Below the pieces are notes generated by a model. The model was not told the DNA's origin and ran no database searches. It saw only the letters and a list, made by a program, of their open reading frames with translations. Made by a program: the position numbers and the translations under genes. Positions 1 through 7,547 of a stretch of DNA of 48,419 nt are shown here, in pieces. The stretch is taken from positions 1 through 48,419 of the forward strand of contig JAIQFA010000034.1 in assembly GCA_020073525.1 (NCBI GenBank), read 5' to 3'. The stretch is from Terriglobia bacterium (GTDB lineage: Bacteria > Acidobacteriota > Terriglobia > Terriglobales > Acidobacteriaceae). The stretch's first letter is position 1. Each line of letters begins with the position of its first letter.

Positions 1-405
1 GGCCTAGCTATGGCGGTGGACGATGGAGTGGTGGCGCCGGTGATTCCGAACGCGAACCAGGCCGCACTGGGCGAGATCGCGGTGCAGCGCCGCGATCTGG
101 CGGGGCGGGCGCGCGGCGGCAAACTGCGTCCGTCCGACCTGTCTGGCGGCACATTCACGATCAGCAATCTCGGCATGTTCGGCGTGGACGCATTCACCGC
201 GATCATCATTCCGCCCCAGGCCGCGATTCTTGCAGTCGGAGCCATCGCCGACCGGGTCGTGCCGGTTGATGGTAAACCCGGCGTCCGTCCCATGATGACC
301 TTGACACTTTCATGCGATCATCGGGTCGTAGATGGCGCACGCGCAGCGGAGTTCATGCGGGACTTGGTCGAGGCGATCTCTAGCCCGCACAAATGGCTAG
401 CGTGA
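1..405 (+). CDS. 2-oxoacid dehydrogenase E2 acyltransferase, C-terminal fragment
   Basis: This is the 3' end of a dihydrolipoamide acyltransferase (E2) gene; the reading frame is open from base 1, so the gene starts upstream of the window. The visible 134 residues are the end of the chloramphenicol-acetyltransferase-like catalytic domain. The signature DHRVVDGA carries the catalytic His, and an upstream GTFTISNLGMFGVD segment is typical of E2 catalytic cores. The family moves acyl groups from lipoyl-lysine to CoA in pyruvate, 2-oxoglutarate or branched-chain dehydrogenase complexes. The lipoyl and E1-binding domains are outside the window, so the substrate cannot be decided. The ATG at base 10 is internal to the conserved domain and is not the start. 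Confidence 0.93.
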   Translation, partial: GLAMAVDDGVVAPVIPNANQAALGEIAVQRRDLAGRARGGKLRPSDLSGGTFTISNLGMFGVDAFTAIIIPPQAAILAVGAIADRVVPVDGKPGVRPMMTLTLSCDHRVVDGARAAEFMRDLVEAISSPHKWLA

Positions 406-441
406 TCGCGAGACCTTGATCTGAAGGCGACGAGCACTCCT

Positions 442-467
442 GTAGAGACGGGGCTTGCCCCGTCTCT
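442..467. repeat. Dispersed palindrome, family A (copy 1)
   Basis: Perfect hairpin with AGAGACGGGGC and GCCCCGTCTCT arms around a TT loop, between the E2 gene and pyrR. The same GTAGAGACG...CGTCTCTAC motif recurs at 8920-8947, 16730-16798, 20061-20139 and 28200-28226. It could act as a bidirectional transcript-end hairpin, but there is no T-tract, so I call it a repeat only. Confidence 0.85.
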
Positions 468-570
468 CCTCTCCCCGACGTGTTCGCTTGACGATCAAGA
501 GAAGACTCCAATACATTCAAAAGCCGGGATCATACCGCCCTTTTACGTTCCCGGCGAGGACTCATAAAGC

Positions 571-1143
571 ATGACGATCAAGAAAAATGCGGTTCGCAAA
601 ACAGCGCTTCGCCAGAAAGCCCAGCTCATGTCGGGCTCGGAGATCGAGCGCACACTGGTGCGTTTGGCTCACGAGATCCTCGAAAAGAACGGTGGCGTCG
701 AGGGCTTGGGACTAGTCGGCATCCGCCGACGGGGGGTTCCCATCGCCGAACGTCTGGGCAAAATGATTCAGCAAGTCGAAAAGAAGAAAGTTCCCGTCGG
801 CACGCTGGATATCACTTTCTATCGGGATGATCTTTCCACCCTGGGACCCAAACCCGTAGTCCAGGATGGCGAGATTGGATTTTCCATCGAGGGGAAGAAG
901 ATCGTGCTAATCGACGACGTGTTATATACCGGCCGCACCACTCGCGCCGCCCTCGACGCCCTGTTTTCGCACGGACGCCCGAGCCTGGTGCAGTTGCTGG
1001 TGCTGATCGATCGCGGCCATCGCGAATTGCCGGTGGAGGCCACGTTCATCGGCCGAACCGTGCAAACGACCGACAATGAAGTGATTGAGGTCAAGTTGAC
1101 CGAGACCGACGAAGCGGAAAAAGTCTTGTTGATGGAACGCTGA
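571..1143 (+). CDS. pyrR: PyrR bifunctional pyrimidine regulator / uracil phosphoribosyltransferase
   Basis: The 190-residue protein has the type I phosphoribosyltransferase fold. The PRPP loop VLIDDVLYTGRTTRAA at about residues 112-127 and the N-terminal RLAHEILEKN segment are the PyrR pattern. PyrR proteins convert uracil plus PRPP to UMP and, in some bacteria, bind pyr mRNA to control attenuation. GAGGA about 10 bases upstream supports the ATG at 571. The usual partners pyrB and pyrC are not next to it: the downstream gene, a nucleoside hydrolase, is convergent. I see no clear PyrR-binding attenuator in the leader, only a family A palindrome, so the salvage enzyme role is the safer reading. 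The regulatory role is unproven here. Confidence 0.92.
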   Translation: MTIKKNAVRKTALRQKAQLMSGSEIERTLVRLAHEILEKNGGVEGLGLVGIRRRGVPIAERLGKMIQQVEKKKVPVGTLDITFYRDDLSTLGPKPVVQDGEIGFSIEGKKIVLIDDVLYTGRTTRAALDALFSHGRPSLVQLLVLIDRGHRELPVEATFIGRTVQTTDNEVIEVKLTETDEAEKVLLMER

Positions 1144-1191
1144 CGGGCGGAGCCGGGCTTCAACCCTGCATGCGCAAAGCACCTCAAAAGG

Positions 1192-2322
1192 CTAGTGGCT
1201 CATCAGTTCCACAAACAATTTCTCAAACTTCTGCACATCCACTTCGGTCTGGACTTCGGCAGGGTGCAACTGCGGCGGCGGAGTCAGGCGATCTTTCCAC
1301 TTCGCGGTGTCCACCGCTCGTGGCCCGCTGTAGGGCTGAAAGAATTGTGGAACCTGCTGCAACGGCTTCCACACCACCGTGTGGCCATATTTCGGACCAT
1401 GCGTGATATCCACATCCAGATACATGGTCTCCGATTTCTTGATCACCGACGGATCGATGAGCGACGCTACCAGCAACTCATCCCACATCATCGACCACAT
1501 GGTGGTACCGGCCTGCGGTTGCTGATCGAGGTAGACCTGCTTCACATGACTCGCCAGCGGGCCGCCGCCGTCCACAATCCGCTTCATTAATGCTGCGCTC
1601 GACCAGACTTGCTCGCCCGCCTCAAACGGTGTCAACACGATGCGTTTCCATGGCTGGCGCAGCACAATCGCTGCCGCCTCCGGATCCCACCACCAGTTCA
1701 ACTCCGGGCCTCCGCCGCTGCTTCCGCCCATGATGTAGATCGCTTTCACCAAAGGGACGATTTCATGATCCATCGAAACCGCGAGCGCAATATTGGTGAG
1801 CGGACCTGCGCAATACAGCACTACCTCACCGGGGTTTCCGCGAATGGTATCGACAATGAAGTCGGCCGCCCGGCCCGCCCGCACCTTAATCTTTGGATAG
1901 CCGCCCGGGGGCGCCCATGTTTCCTTGGGATCGGGCGCATCCGGATTAAACGAGCCATGCCATCCCAAATACGAACCGTAAACTTTCTCGCGTGCTTCCT
2001 GTTCGCGCTGTGAATTGAGCAGCGGCAACTCCGCTCCCTTGATGACCGGCACGTCGGTGCGCTTGGTAATCTCCGTACCCCAGAGCGCGAAAACCGTGGC
2101 TGGTTCCACATACTGGTCTCCGCTGACCGTGGTGATGCCGAGCAAGTCGACCTGTGGCGCCCGCAGCAGCATCAACAGTGCCAGAAAGTTGGTACCTGCC
2201 GGACCGGCGCTATCTTGATCGGCAATCACTTTAATTTTCTGGAAGGAAGAAGTTGTGCTCTGCGACAGTCCAACCGTGGAGAAGATTGTCCACACCACAA
2301 CGGCAGCTGCGAATCGTTTCAT
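1192..2322 (-). CDS. Secreted nucleoside hydrolase-like protein (IUNH fold) with altered catalytic motifs
   Basis: A 376-residue protein with an N-terminal signal peptide (hydrophobic residues about 4-20, cleavage near SQS) and the inosine/uridine nucleoside hydrolase fold. Recognisable landmarks are the N-terminal VIADQDSAGPAG strand-loop, GITTVSGD, the CAGPLTNIALA motif and ELNWWWDPEAA. The family splits ribonucleosides into base plus ribose using Ca held by a DTDxGxDD motif. Here that loop reads DQDSAGPAGTN, without the paired Asp, and the late catalytic His is a Trp in MWDELLVASLIDP. Some secreted subfamilies share such changes, so activity may be altered rather than lost. It is followed on the same strand, upstream in transcription, by ribokinase, which fits ribose use. 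Confidence 0.85.
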   Translation of the reverse strand: MKRFAAAVVVWTIFSTVGLSQSTTSSFQKIKVIADQDSAGPAGTNFLALLMLLRAPQVDLLGITTVSGDQYVEPATVFALWGTEITKRTDVPVIKGAELPLLNSQREQEAREKVYGSYLGWHGSFNPDAPDPKETWAPPGGYPKIKVRAGRAADFIVDTIRGNPGEVVLYCAGPLTNIALAVSMDHEIVPLVKAIYIMGGSSGGGPELNWWWDPEAAAIVLRQPWKRIVLTPFEAGEQVWSSAALMKRIVDGGGPLASHVKQVYLDQQPQAGTTMWSMMWDELLVASLIDPSVIKKSETMYLDVDITHGPKYGHTVVWKPLQQVPQFFQPYSGPRAVDTAKWKDRLTPPPQLHPAEVQTEVDVQKFEKLFVELMSH

Positions 2323-2365
2323 AGATAGATTTACAGATTGCTGAAAAGTCGAGGTTCAGCATCCA

Positions 2366-2458
2366 GCCCCGAAAGGGGCGTTTGATTTCGAACGAGCTGC
2401 GGTATCGCTGAAGCGATACCCTGATACGAAGTCGGCCTTTCAGCGAACTTTTCAGGCG
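2366..2458. repeat. Dispersed palindrome cluster, family D (copy 1)
   Basis: The gap between the nucleoside hydrolase and ribokinase genes holds a CCCCGAAAGGGG hairpin, then a perfect GGTATCGCT/AGCGATACC hairpin at 2401-2420 followed by CTGATACG. Similar units occur at 8431-8459, 10394-10463 and 42211-42270. Confidence 0.75.
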
Positions 2459-2489
2459 CCGATTATGTGCCGAGGTTATCCGCAGCTGG

Positions 2490-3425
2490 CTAGGCCTTCG
2501 TTCTCGCCGCCCACTCCGCATCGTAGCGCGCCCTGTCATAAAAGGACTTCTGCGTACCCACGCCCAAGGTCGAGAGCCCGGCATATAAATTGGCGCGCTT
2601 CACTGCTTCGCGTTCGGTTAGCCCTTCTCCCAGGAACGTGGCGAAACTTCCAATGAACGCGTCGCCCGCGCCCGTGCTGTCGACGCTCTTCATCGGAAAC
2701 GCCGGCACGTGCTCCATGCCTTCTTTTCCCGCCAGCAGCGAGCCGTTGGCGCCCAACGTGATCAGGACGCGCCGAATGCCGCCATTCAAGAGCTTCTCGG
2801 CACACCGCTTCGCGTCGTCCACATTGCGCACTGGCTGCCCGGTAATTGTCTCGGCTTCGCTTTCGTTTGGCACAAAATAGTCCAGCTCCGCAATCGCCTT
2901 CACATCGATCGGCTGCGCCGGCGCCGGATTCAGAATGCAACGAATGCCGTTTTTCCGCGCAAACTTGATGGTGTAGTACACGGTCTCCAGCGGGATCTCG
3001 AACTGGAGAACGATACAGTCGGCGCTCTTCAGGGTATCCGCCGCGGCATCCACGTCGGCAGGCTTGAGTGTGTCATTCGCGCCTTTGACGACGATGATCC
3101 GGTTCTGCCCGGAAGGATCGACGAAGATCGGCGCCACTCCGCTGGACACACCGCTCACCTGCCGCACATGCGTGGCGTCGATGCCCAGCTTTTCGAAGTT
3201 CTTGATGGTTGACGGGCCGAACAAGTCGTCCCCGACGCGTGCCACCATGAAGACGTCCGATCCACAGAGTCGGGCAGCAACCGCCTGGTTCGCGCCCTTC
3301 CCGCCGAATCCCAAATCAAATTTCTGGCCAAAAATCGTTTCGCCCGGCTTCGGAAACTGGTCGGAGAACGTGGTCAGATCAACATTGGCACTGCCTACAA
3401 CCGCGATGCGAGGACGCTTTGACAT
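2490..3425 (-). CDS. rbsK: Ribokinase (PfkB family)
   Basis: A 311-residue PfkB sugar kinase. The N-terminal GSANVDL strand, the substrate-binding GGKGANQAVAA motif near residue 45, and the C-terminal anion hole and catalytic Asp in DSTGAGDAFIGSFA are the ribokinase pattern. It makes ribose 5-phosphate from ribose and ATP. I chose the ATG at 3425 (MSKRPRIAVVG) because the family begins just before this strand; an in-frame TTG lies 30 bases upstream. The neighbouring secreted nucleoside hydrolase would supply ribose, and pyrR could use the freed uracil. No ribose transporter is adjacent. Confidence 0.93.
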   Translation of the reverse strand: MSKRPRIAVVGSANVDLTTFSDQFPKPGETIFGQKFDLGFGGKGANQAVAARLCGSDVFMVARVGDDLFGPSTIKNFEKLGIDATHVRQVSGVSSGVAPIFVDPSGQNRIIVVKGANDTLKPADVDAAADTLKSADCIVLQFEIPLETVYYTIKFARKNGIRCILNPAPAQPIDVKAIAELDYFVPNESEAETITGQPVRNVDDAKRCAEKLLNGGIRRVLITLGANGSLLAGKEGMEHVPAFPMKSVDSTGAGDAFIGSFATFLGEGLTEREAVKRANLYAGLSTLGVGTQKSFYDRARYDAEWAARTKA

Positions 3426-3538
3426 AGTTTTTCTCGTTGCAGCCGGCACGTTCAAACAGCGCGTGCGAGTTTGAAGTGAGGAAGGCAGAGTGTAGTCAGC
3501 CGGTCATTGCCTGTCAACCAATGTCCGAGCAAAAAGAT

Positions 3539-3617
3539 AACCACAGAGGGCACAGGGGAACACAGAGGTCTGCGGATTTCCCTGTGTGCCTCTGTGCCCT
3601 CTGTGCCCTCTGTGGTT
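3539..3617. repeat. Dispersed inverted repeat, family C (copy 1)
   Basis: AACCACAGAGGGCACAG at one end and its near-complement ending CCCTCTGTGGTT at the other flank a short centre, with CTCTGTGCC units repeated inside. It lies in the 261-bp gap between divergent rbsK and the PRC/MgtE_N gene. Related units occur at 6383-6466, 18198-18275, 19314-19342, 42335-42413 and 43482-43507. Confidence 0.85.
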
Positions 3618-3686
3618 ATTGTTCTTTTTTTCAGTGCACTTTCATTCATCTGGCATCCACAGACGCCATTGGGTATTCTCTTGACG

Positions 3687-4928
3687 ATGGCCACCGTCTC
3701 CTTGAGCGAACTGCTGGGCTCGACCGTTTATGACGCCTCCGGCGTTGCCTGCGGACGGGTGCGCGAGGTGGCCCTCGCCCCGCAGGAGGATCGCTCCCGA
3801 GTTTCGCTGCTGATCGTCAAGACGCCTGCGGGAAACCGCATGTTGCCCTTGACCTCTGTTTCCGCGATCAATGGCGGCATTCGCGCCTCCACGGCCTCTG
3901 CCGACTGGACCTCGGCCGATGGCTCCGAAGGACTCTTACTGCTCAGTCGGGACTTGCTCGATCAGCAGGTGATTGACGTACACGGCCGCAAGGTGGTGCG
4001 CGTCAATGACGTGGATTTTCACCACGACAGCGCGCAGAATCGCTCGGTTTTGCGAGTTGGCGGTGTGGATGTCGGCGCGCGGGGGGCCATTCGCCGACTC
4101 CTCAAGGGCATGGTTCCGGCGGTTGTCCTTCGAGCCCTGCTTCTGCGGGTCCCGCCCCGGGAAATCCCCTGGGACTTCGTGGATATCATTGAGACCGATC
4201 CTGCCCGGCGCGTCAAGCTGAAGATCTCGCACGACCGGTTGGCCAAGCTGCATCCGGCTGACATTGCCGATATTGTGGAGGATCTGGCTCCCGATGAGCG
4301 CGAGGCGGTGTTCGAGACGCTCGACGAGAACGTGGCCGCCGGAGCACTGGAAGAACTGGAGCCCAAAGTCCAGAAAGCAGTCGTGGAATCGCTCGATTCC
4401 GACCGGGTCGCCGACATTGTCGAGGAAATGGAACCCGACGCGGCTGCCGACCTTCTGGCCGACCTGTCCGACGAGCGGACCGAGGAAATCCTGGTGCAGA
4501 TGCAGCCCGAGGAACGCCAGGAAGTCTCCGACCTGCTCGAGTTCAAAGAGAATACGGCCGCCGGCCGCATGACCACCGAATATATTGCTCTGCCAGTGAC
4601 GGCCACCGCCAACGACGCGATCGAGGCCATGCGTACCTTCGAAGGCCGCATGGAAAATATGAGCACCATCTACCTGACGGATTCTCGCGGGACCCTGGCT
4701 GGCTCGGTGCCGCTGGTAAAGATCGTTCTGTCGCCCTCCACGACTCCGCTCTTGGCTCTCGCTCAGGAGCCCCTCATTTCCTGCCTCGAGGACGCGAAAG
4801 AGAAGGAGTTCGTTGAACTCTTTGACAAGTACAACCTGCTGACCCTCCCAGTGATCGACGAACGCAACCAACTCACCGGGGTGATTACACCCGATGACGT
4901 GATCGCGATGTTGCGCGCCAAGCTGTAG
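3687..4928 (+). CDS. PRC-barrel / MgtE N-domain / CBS-pair protein without a membrane pore
   Basis: A 413-residue soluble protein. Residues about 1-75 and 80-130 look like two PRC-barrel-like units, and about 190-285 is the helical MgtE N domain (LHPADIADIVEDLAPDERE and following acidic repeats). About 290-413 is a pair of CBS domains (MTTEYIALPVTATANDA; LLTLPVIDERNQLTGVI). In true MgtE channels these N and CBS domains sense cytosolic Mg and gate a five-helix pore; here the protein ends after the CBS pair and has no hydrophobic segment. The ATG at 3687 is chosen because sequence upstream is a family C repeat. An NRMT-like transporter follows on the same strand after 180 bp. I infer a Mg-sensing regulator for that transporter; this is untested. 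Confidence 0.85.
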   Translation: MATVSLSELLGSTVYDASGVACGRVREVALAPQEDRSRVSLLIVKTPAGNRMLPLTSVSAINGGIRASTASADWTSADGSEGLLLLSRDLLDQQVIDVHGRKVVRVNDVDFHHDSAQNRSVLRVGGVDVGARGAIRRLLKGMVPAVVLRALLLRVPPREIPWDFVDIIETDPARRVKLKISHDRLAKLHPADIADIVEDLAPDEREAVFETLDENVAAGALEELEPKVQKAVVESLDSDRVADIVEEMEPDAAADLLADLSDERTEEILVQMQPEERQEVSDLLEFKENTAAGRMTTEYIALPVTATANDAIEAMRTFEGRMENMSTIYLTDSRGTLAGSVPLVKIVLSPSTTPLLALAQEPLISCLEDAKEKEFVELFDKYNLLTLPVIDERNQLTGVITPDDVIAMLRAKL

Positions 4929-4941
4929 TTGCTAGTCGGTT

Positions 4942-4989
4942 GTGTGGGGACGGGCGCCCTCGCCCGTCCAGGCCGAGCGTAAGCTCGGC
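4942..4989. repeat. Dispersed palindrome, family B (copy 1)
   Basis: GTGTGGGGACGGGCG, CGCCCGTCC and CCGAGCGTAAGCTCGG form two adjacent hairpins between the MgtE_N/CBS gene and the NRMT-like gene. The same two-hairpin unit occurs at 14655-14699, 15068-15111 (inside metG, reversed) and 22164-22208. Confidence 0.85.
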
Positions 4990-5110
4990 TGCTGCCTGCT
5001 GCTCGTACAAAAGTTTCCCGCTTGTGCAGATTCGTCTATCCAGATAACGCGTTCTGCATTTATTCTGAACCGTCTGTTTTGCCAATTTGACCGCCCCCGT
5101 GGCCTGGCGC

Positions 5111-6370
5111 ATGAAATTTCTGAGAAGTTGGAAGATCCGGATCCTGCTGTTTTTTGCCGTCGTAGGGCCGGGCTTCATCACGGCGAATGTCGACAACGAT
5201 GCTGGCGGTATCTTTACCTATTCCGGCGCCGGCGCGCAGTTCGGCTACACGCTGTTGTGGACCATGATCCCCATTACAGTCGCTCTGATCGTGGTGCAAG
5301 AGATGTGCGCCCGCATGGGGGCGGTTACCGGAAAAGGGCTGAGCGATCTGATCCGGGAAGAATTTGGTTTGCGGATCACGTTCCTCATGATGATCGGCAT
5401 TCTGATTACAAATTTCGGCAACGTGATCGCCGAGTTTGCCGGCATTGCGGGAAGCATGGAGCTGTTCGGGGTCTCAAAATATTATTCGGTGCCCATCTGC
5501 GCCGTGATTGTCTGGCTGATTGTTGTCAAAGGGCAGTACAAAAGCGTTGAAAAAGTGTTTCTGGCGGCTTCGTTTTTCTATATCACGTACATATTTGCGG
5601 GCGTGCTGGCCAAGCCTGCGTGGATTGAGGCAGCGACAGCAACCGTGAAGCCTCCGCACCTGGCGGCCTTCAGGCAGGATTCTTACCTCTACATGGTGAT
5701 CGGCGTGGTCGGTACTACGATCGCGCCATGGATGCAGTTCTATCTGCAGTCGTCAGTTGTGGAAAAGGGAGTCACTCGACGCCAGTACAAAACGTCGAAG
5801 CTCGACGTAATTGTGGGGTGCATCTTCACCGATGTGGTTGCATGGTTCATCATTGTGGCCTGCGCGGCAACTCTCTACCTGCACGGTAACCATGACATCC
5901 GGGACGCTGCCGACGCCGCTCAGTCGCTTCGTCCTCTGGCGGGCGACTGGGCGTACATCCTATTTGCCCTGGGCTTGTTCAACGCGTCGCTGTTTGCAGC
6001 TTCGATTCTGCCGTTGTCGACGGCCTATACCGTCTGCGAGGGATTAGGTTTCGAATCGGGAGTGGGACGCAAGTTTTCCGAAGCCCCCGCGTTCTACTGG
6101 CTTTATACCGCGCTCATCGTAGCCGGGGGAGCCGTTATTCTCATCCCCCGGATTCCGTTGGTGAAGATCACCGTTTTCTCGCAAGTGGTCAACGGCGCAG
6201 TGCTGCCCTTCGTGCTGATCTTCATGTTGTTGCTGATTAATAAGAAAGAGTTGATGGGCGAATACGTAAACAAGCCCACTTTCAACATTATTGCCTGGGC
6301 AACCACCGTGATTATGATTGGGTTAACGGTGCTGCTGGTGTACGGGACCATGCACGGCGGAGCAGGGTAG
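5111..6370 (+). CDS. NRAMP-fold divalent metal transporter, NRMT (Mg-type) subgroup
   Basis: A 419-residue integral membrane protein with about 11 hydrophobic helices and the NRAMP/SLC11 fold. Helix 1 reads GPGFITANVDNDAGG, where classical transition-metal NRAMPs have DPGN. Helix 6 reads GTTIAPWMQFYLQSS, where they have an MPH motif. So the metal-ligand Asn is Gly and the selectivity Met is Ala. Loss of this Met is a known feature of the NRMT clade, shown to carry Mg and Mn without proton coupling. The upstream PRC/MgtE_N/CBS gene supports Mg as substrate. ATG 5111 is preferred; an in-frame TTG lies at 5087, and neither has a strong ribosome-binding site. No M-box riboswitch was recognised. 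Confidence 0.88.
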   Translation: MKFLRSWKIRILLFFAVVGPGFITANVDNDAGGIFTYSGAGAQFGYTLLWTMIPITVALIVVQEMCARMGAVTGKGLSDLIREEFGLRITFLMMIGILITNFGNVIAEFAGIAGSMELFGVSKYYSVPICAVIVWLIVVKGQYKSVEKVFLAASFFYITYIFAGVLAKPAWIEAATATVKPPHLAAFRQDSYLYMVIGVVGTTIAPWMQFYLQSSVVEKGVTRRQYKTSKLDVIVGCIFTDVVAWFIIVACAATLYLHGNHDIRDAADAAQSLRPLAGDWAYILFALGLFNASLFAASILPLSTAYTVCEGLGFESGVGRKFSEAPAFYWLYTALIVAGGAVILIPRIPLVKITVFSQVVNGAVLPFVLIFMLLLINKKELMGEYVNKPTFNIIAWATTVIMIGLTVLLVYGTMHGGAG

Positions 6371-6382
6371 TTCAGAAGCGGT

Positions 6383-6466
6383 TAACCGCAGAGATCGCCG
6401 AGTCCGCAGAGAATAACGAGGTTTTTGTTCTGAATTCCTCTGCGCGCTCTGCGATCTCTGTGGTTA
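6383..6466. repeat. Dispersed inverted repeat, family C variant (copy 2)
   Basis: TAACCGCAGAGATCGC and GCGATCTCTGTGGTTA are near-perfect arms around about 50 bp. It fills the gap between the convergent NRMT-like and Nudix genes. Confidence 0.85.
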
Positions 6467-6475
6467 GATGGGTGC

Positions 6476-6868
6476 TCAAATGATTTTTCCCGCCGCCAGT
6501 TCTTTTACCAGCCCCAAATCGGCCTCGAGGAAATCCAGGCCCAGCAATTCCTTCCGCGTCACCCAGCGGATTTCGCGAAAAATCCGGTTCTCGATCTCAC
6601 CTTCGTACTTGCGCACTTCGAAGAATCGGAGTTCCACGGATCCGCCGCCCGGGTACTGATGAACGATGCGGGCGACCTCCACGCCGATTTCGGCCACGAT
6701 CCCCAATTCTTCTTCCAACTCCCGGCGCATGGCATCGCGAGGCTGTTCGCCTTCTTCGATTTTGCCTCCCGGAAATTCCCATTTGAGCGGCATGGGCTGG
6801 TGCCGTGTCCTCTGGCAGGCGAGGATGAGGTCATCTTTGACGATCAGCGCGGCTACGACTCGTTTCAT
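6476..6868 (-). CDS. mutT: Nudix hydrolase, MutT type
   Basis: A 130-residue Nudix protein. The box GGKIEEGEQPRDAMRRELEE followed by ELGI, at about residues 35-58, matches GX5EX7REUXEEXGU completely, with the metal-binding Glu residues intact. The short length, the N-terminal RVVAALIVKDDLILACQR and the WEFPGGKIE context match MutT, which removes 8-oxo-dGTP from the nucleotide pool. Other Nudix substrates cannot be excluded. The gene upstream on the same strand is a GAF protein, separated by 167 bp of repeat-like sequence. Confidence 0.87.
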   Translation of the reverse strand: MKRVVAALIVKDDLILACQRTRHQPMPLKWEFPGGKIEEGEQPRDAMRRELEEELGIVAEIGVEVARIVHQYPGGGSVELRFFEVRKYEGEIENRIFREIRWVTRKELLGLDFLEADLGLVKELAAGKII

Positions 6869-7035
6869 GAGACAGCTGCTACCTTCTGGCTATAAGCTCC
6901 TAGCTCTGTTTGGCATCGCTACTGCTTGCAGCTCGAAGCTTTGCTACAAATCGGTTTTGAAAGGGCGCGGCTTCAGCCGTGCCGTTGAGGCCTGTGGGCT
7001 TTGGCCCCTGAGGGCCGGAAGCTAGAAGCCAGCAG
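6869..7035. repeat. Intergenic imperfect inverted repeat
   Basis: AGCTGCTACCTTCTGGCT near 6872 and its near-complement AGAAGCCAGCAGCT ending near 7037 enclose a hairpin GCGCGGCTTCAGCCGTGC and GGCC-rich stems. No gene is visible in this gap. Confidence 0.55.
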
Positions 7036-7518
7036 CTATCCCTCCAAGCGCTTGCCCACCAGCTGGGCACAGTATTCGACCAGTGCGCGGTCTTGGACAG
7101 TGAATGCCGCGGAGAAGTGACTGTCAATATCCAGTTCGCCCACGACTTTGCCATGTACGAAGACCGGGACGACGATCTCCGACTTCGTCTCCAGCGAGCA
7201 CGCAAGATATCGCGGATCACTGTTCACATCATCCACAACCACCGTCTTGCCCGACGACGCAGCTGCGCCGCAGATGCCCTCGTTCAAAGGGATGCGAGTG
7301 TGAGGCGTCATTGCGCCCTGATAGTGTCCGAGGACCAGCATAGGCGGATCGGCTCCAGGTTCCAGCATGTAGAAGCCCACCCAGTTGTACTTCAGCATCT
7401 GTTTGTTCAGCAGAAGCGTGATCCCTTTCATCAGTTGATCGGCGGTGCGCGCCTCGGAATTCACGCGGTCAAGTTCTTTGCGAACCTCGTCGATCCTATA
7501 AGGATTCAATGTGGCCAT
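7036..7518 (-). CDS. GAF-domain protein, free-methionine-R-sulfoxide reductase-like
   Basis: A single GAF domain of 160 residues with the WVGFY, EGICGAAASSG and ACSLETKSEIVVPV motifs of the fRMsr (YebR) family, which reduces free methionine-R-sulfoxide. Two of the three family cysteines are present (GICG and LACS). The position of the first one, normally in an ACxRI motif, reads PHTRI here. Activity could therefore use only two cysteines, or the protein could be a ligand-binding GAF protein. It starts 29 bp after the BtuF-like gene on the same strand, so co-transcription is likely. Confidence 0.8.
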   Translation of the reverse strand: MATLNPYRIDEVRKELDRVNSEARTADQLMKGITLLLNKQMLKYNWVGFYMLEPGADPPMLVLGHYQGAMTPHTRIPLNEGICGAAASSGKTVVVDDVNSDPRYLACSLETKSEIVVPVFVHGKVVGELDIDSHFSAAFTVQDRALVEYCAQLVGKRLEG

Positions 7519-7547
7519 GAATTTATCCTAAACTATGCCGTTGCCTT

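Noticed and set aside
442..467. PyrR-responsive attenuator upstream of pyrR
   Set aside because: The hairpin is a dispersed family A repeat, and no anti-terminator or PyrR-binding loop was recognised.
3507..3686. N-terminal extension of the PRC/MgtE_N/CBS protein
   Set aside because: It is translated from the family C repeat; the conserved protein starts at ATG 3687.
3936..4871. Long minus-strand open frames opposite the MgtE_N/CBS gene
   Set aside because: Repetitive Ser/Arg or Gly/His-rich translations are shadows of the real gene.
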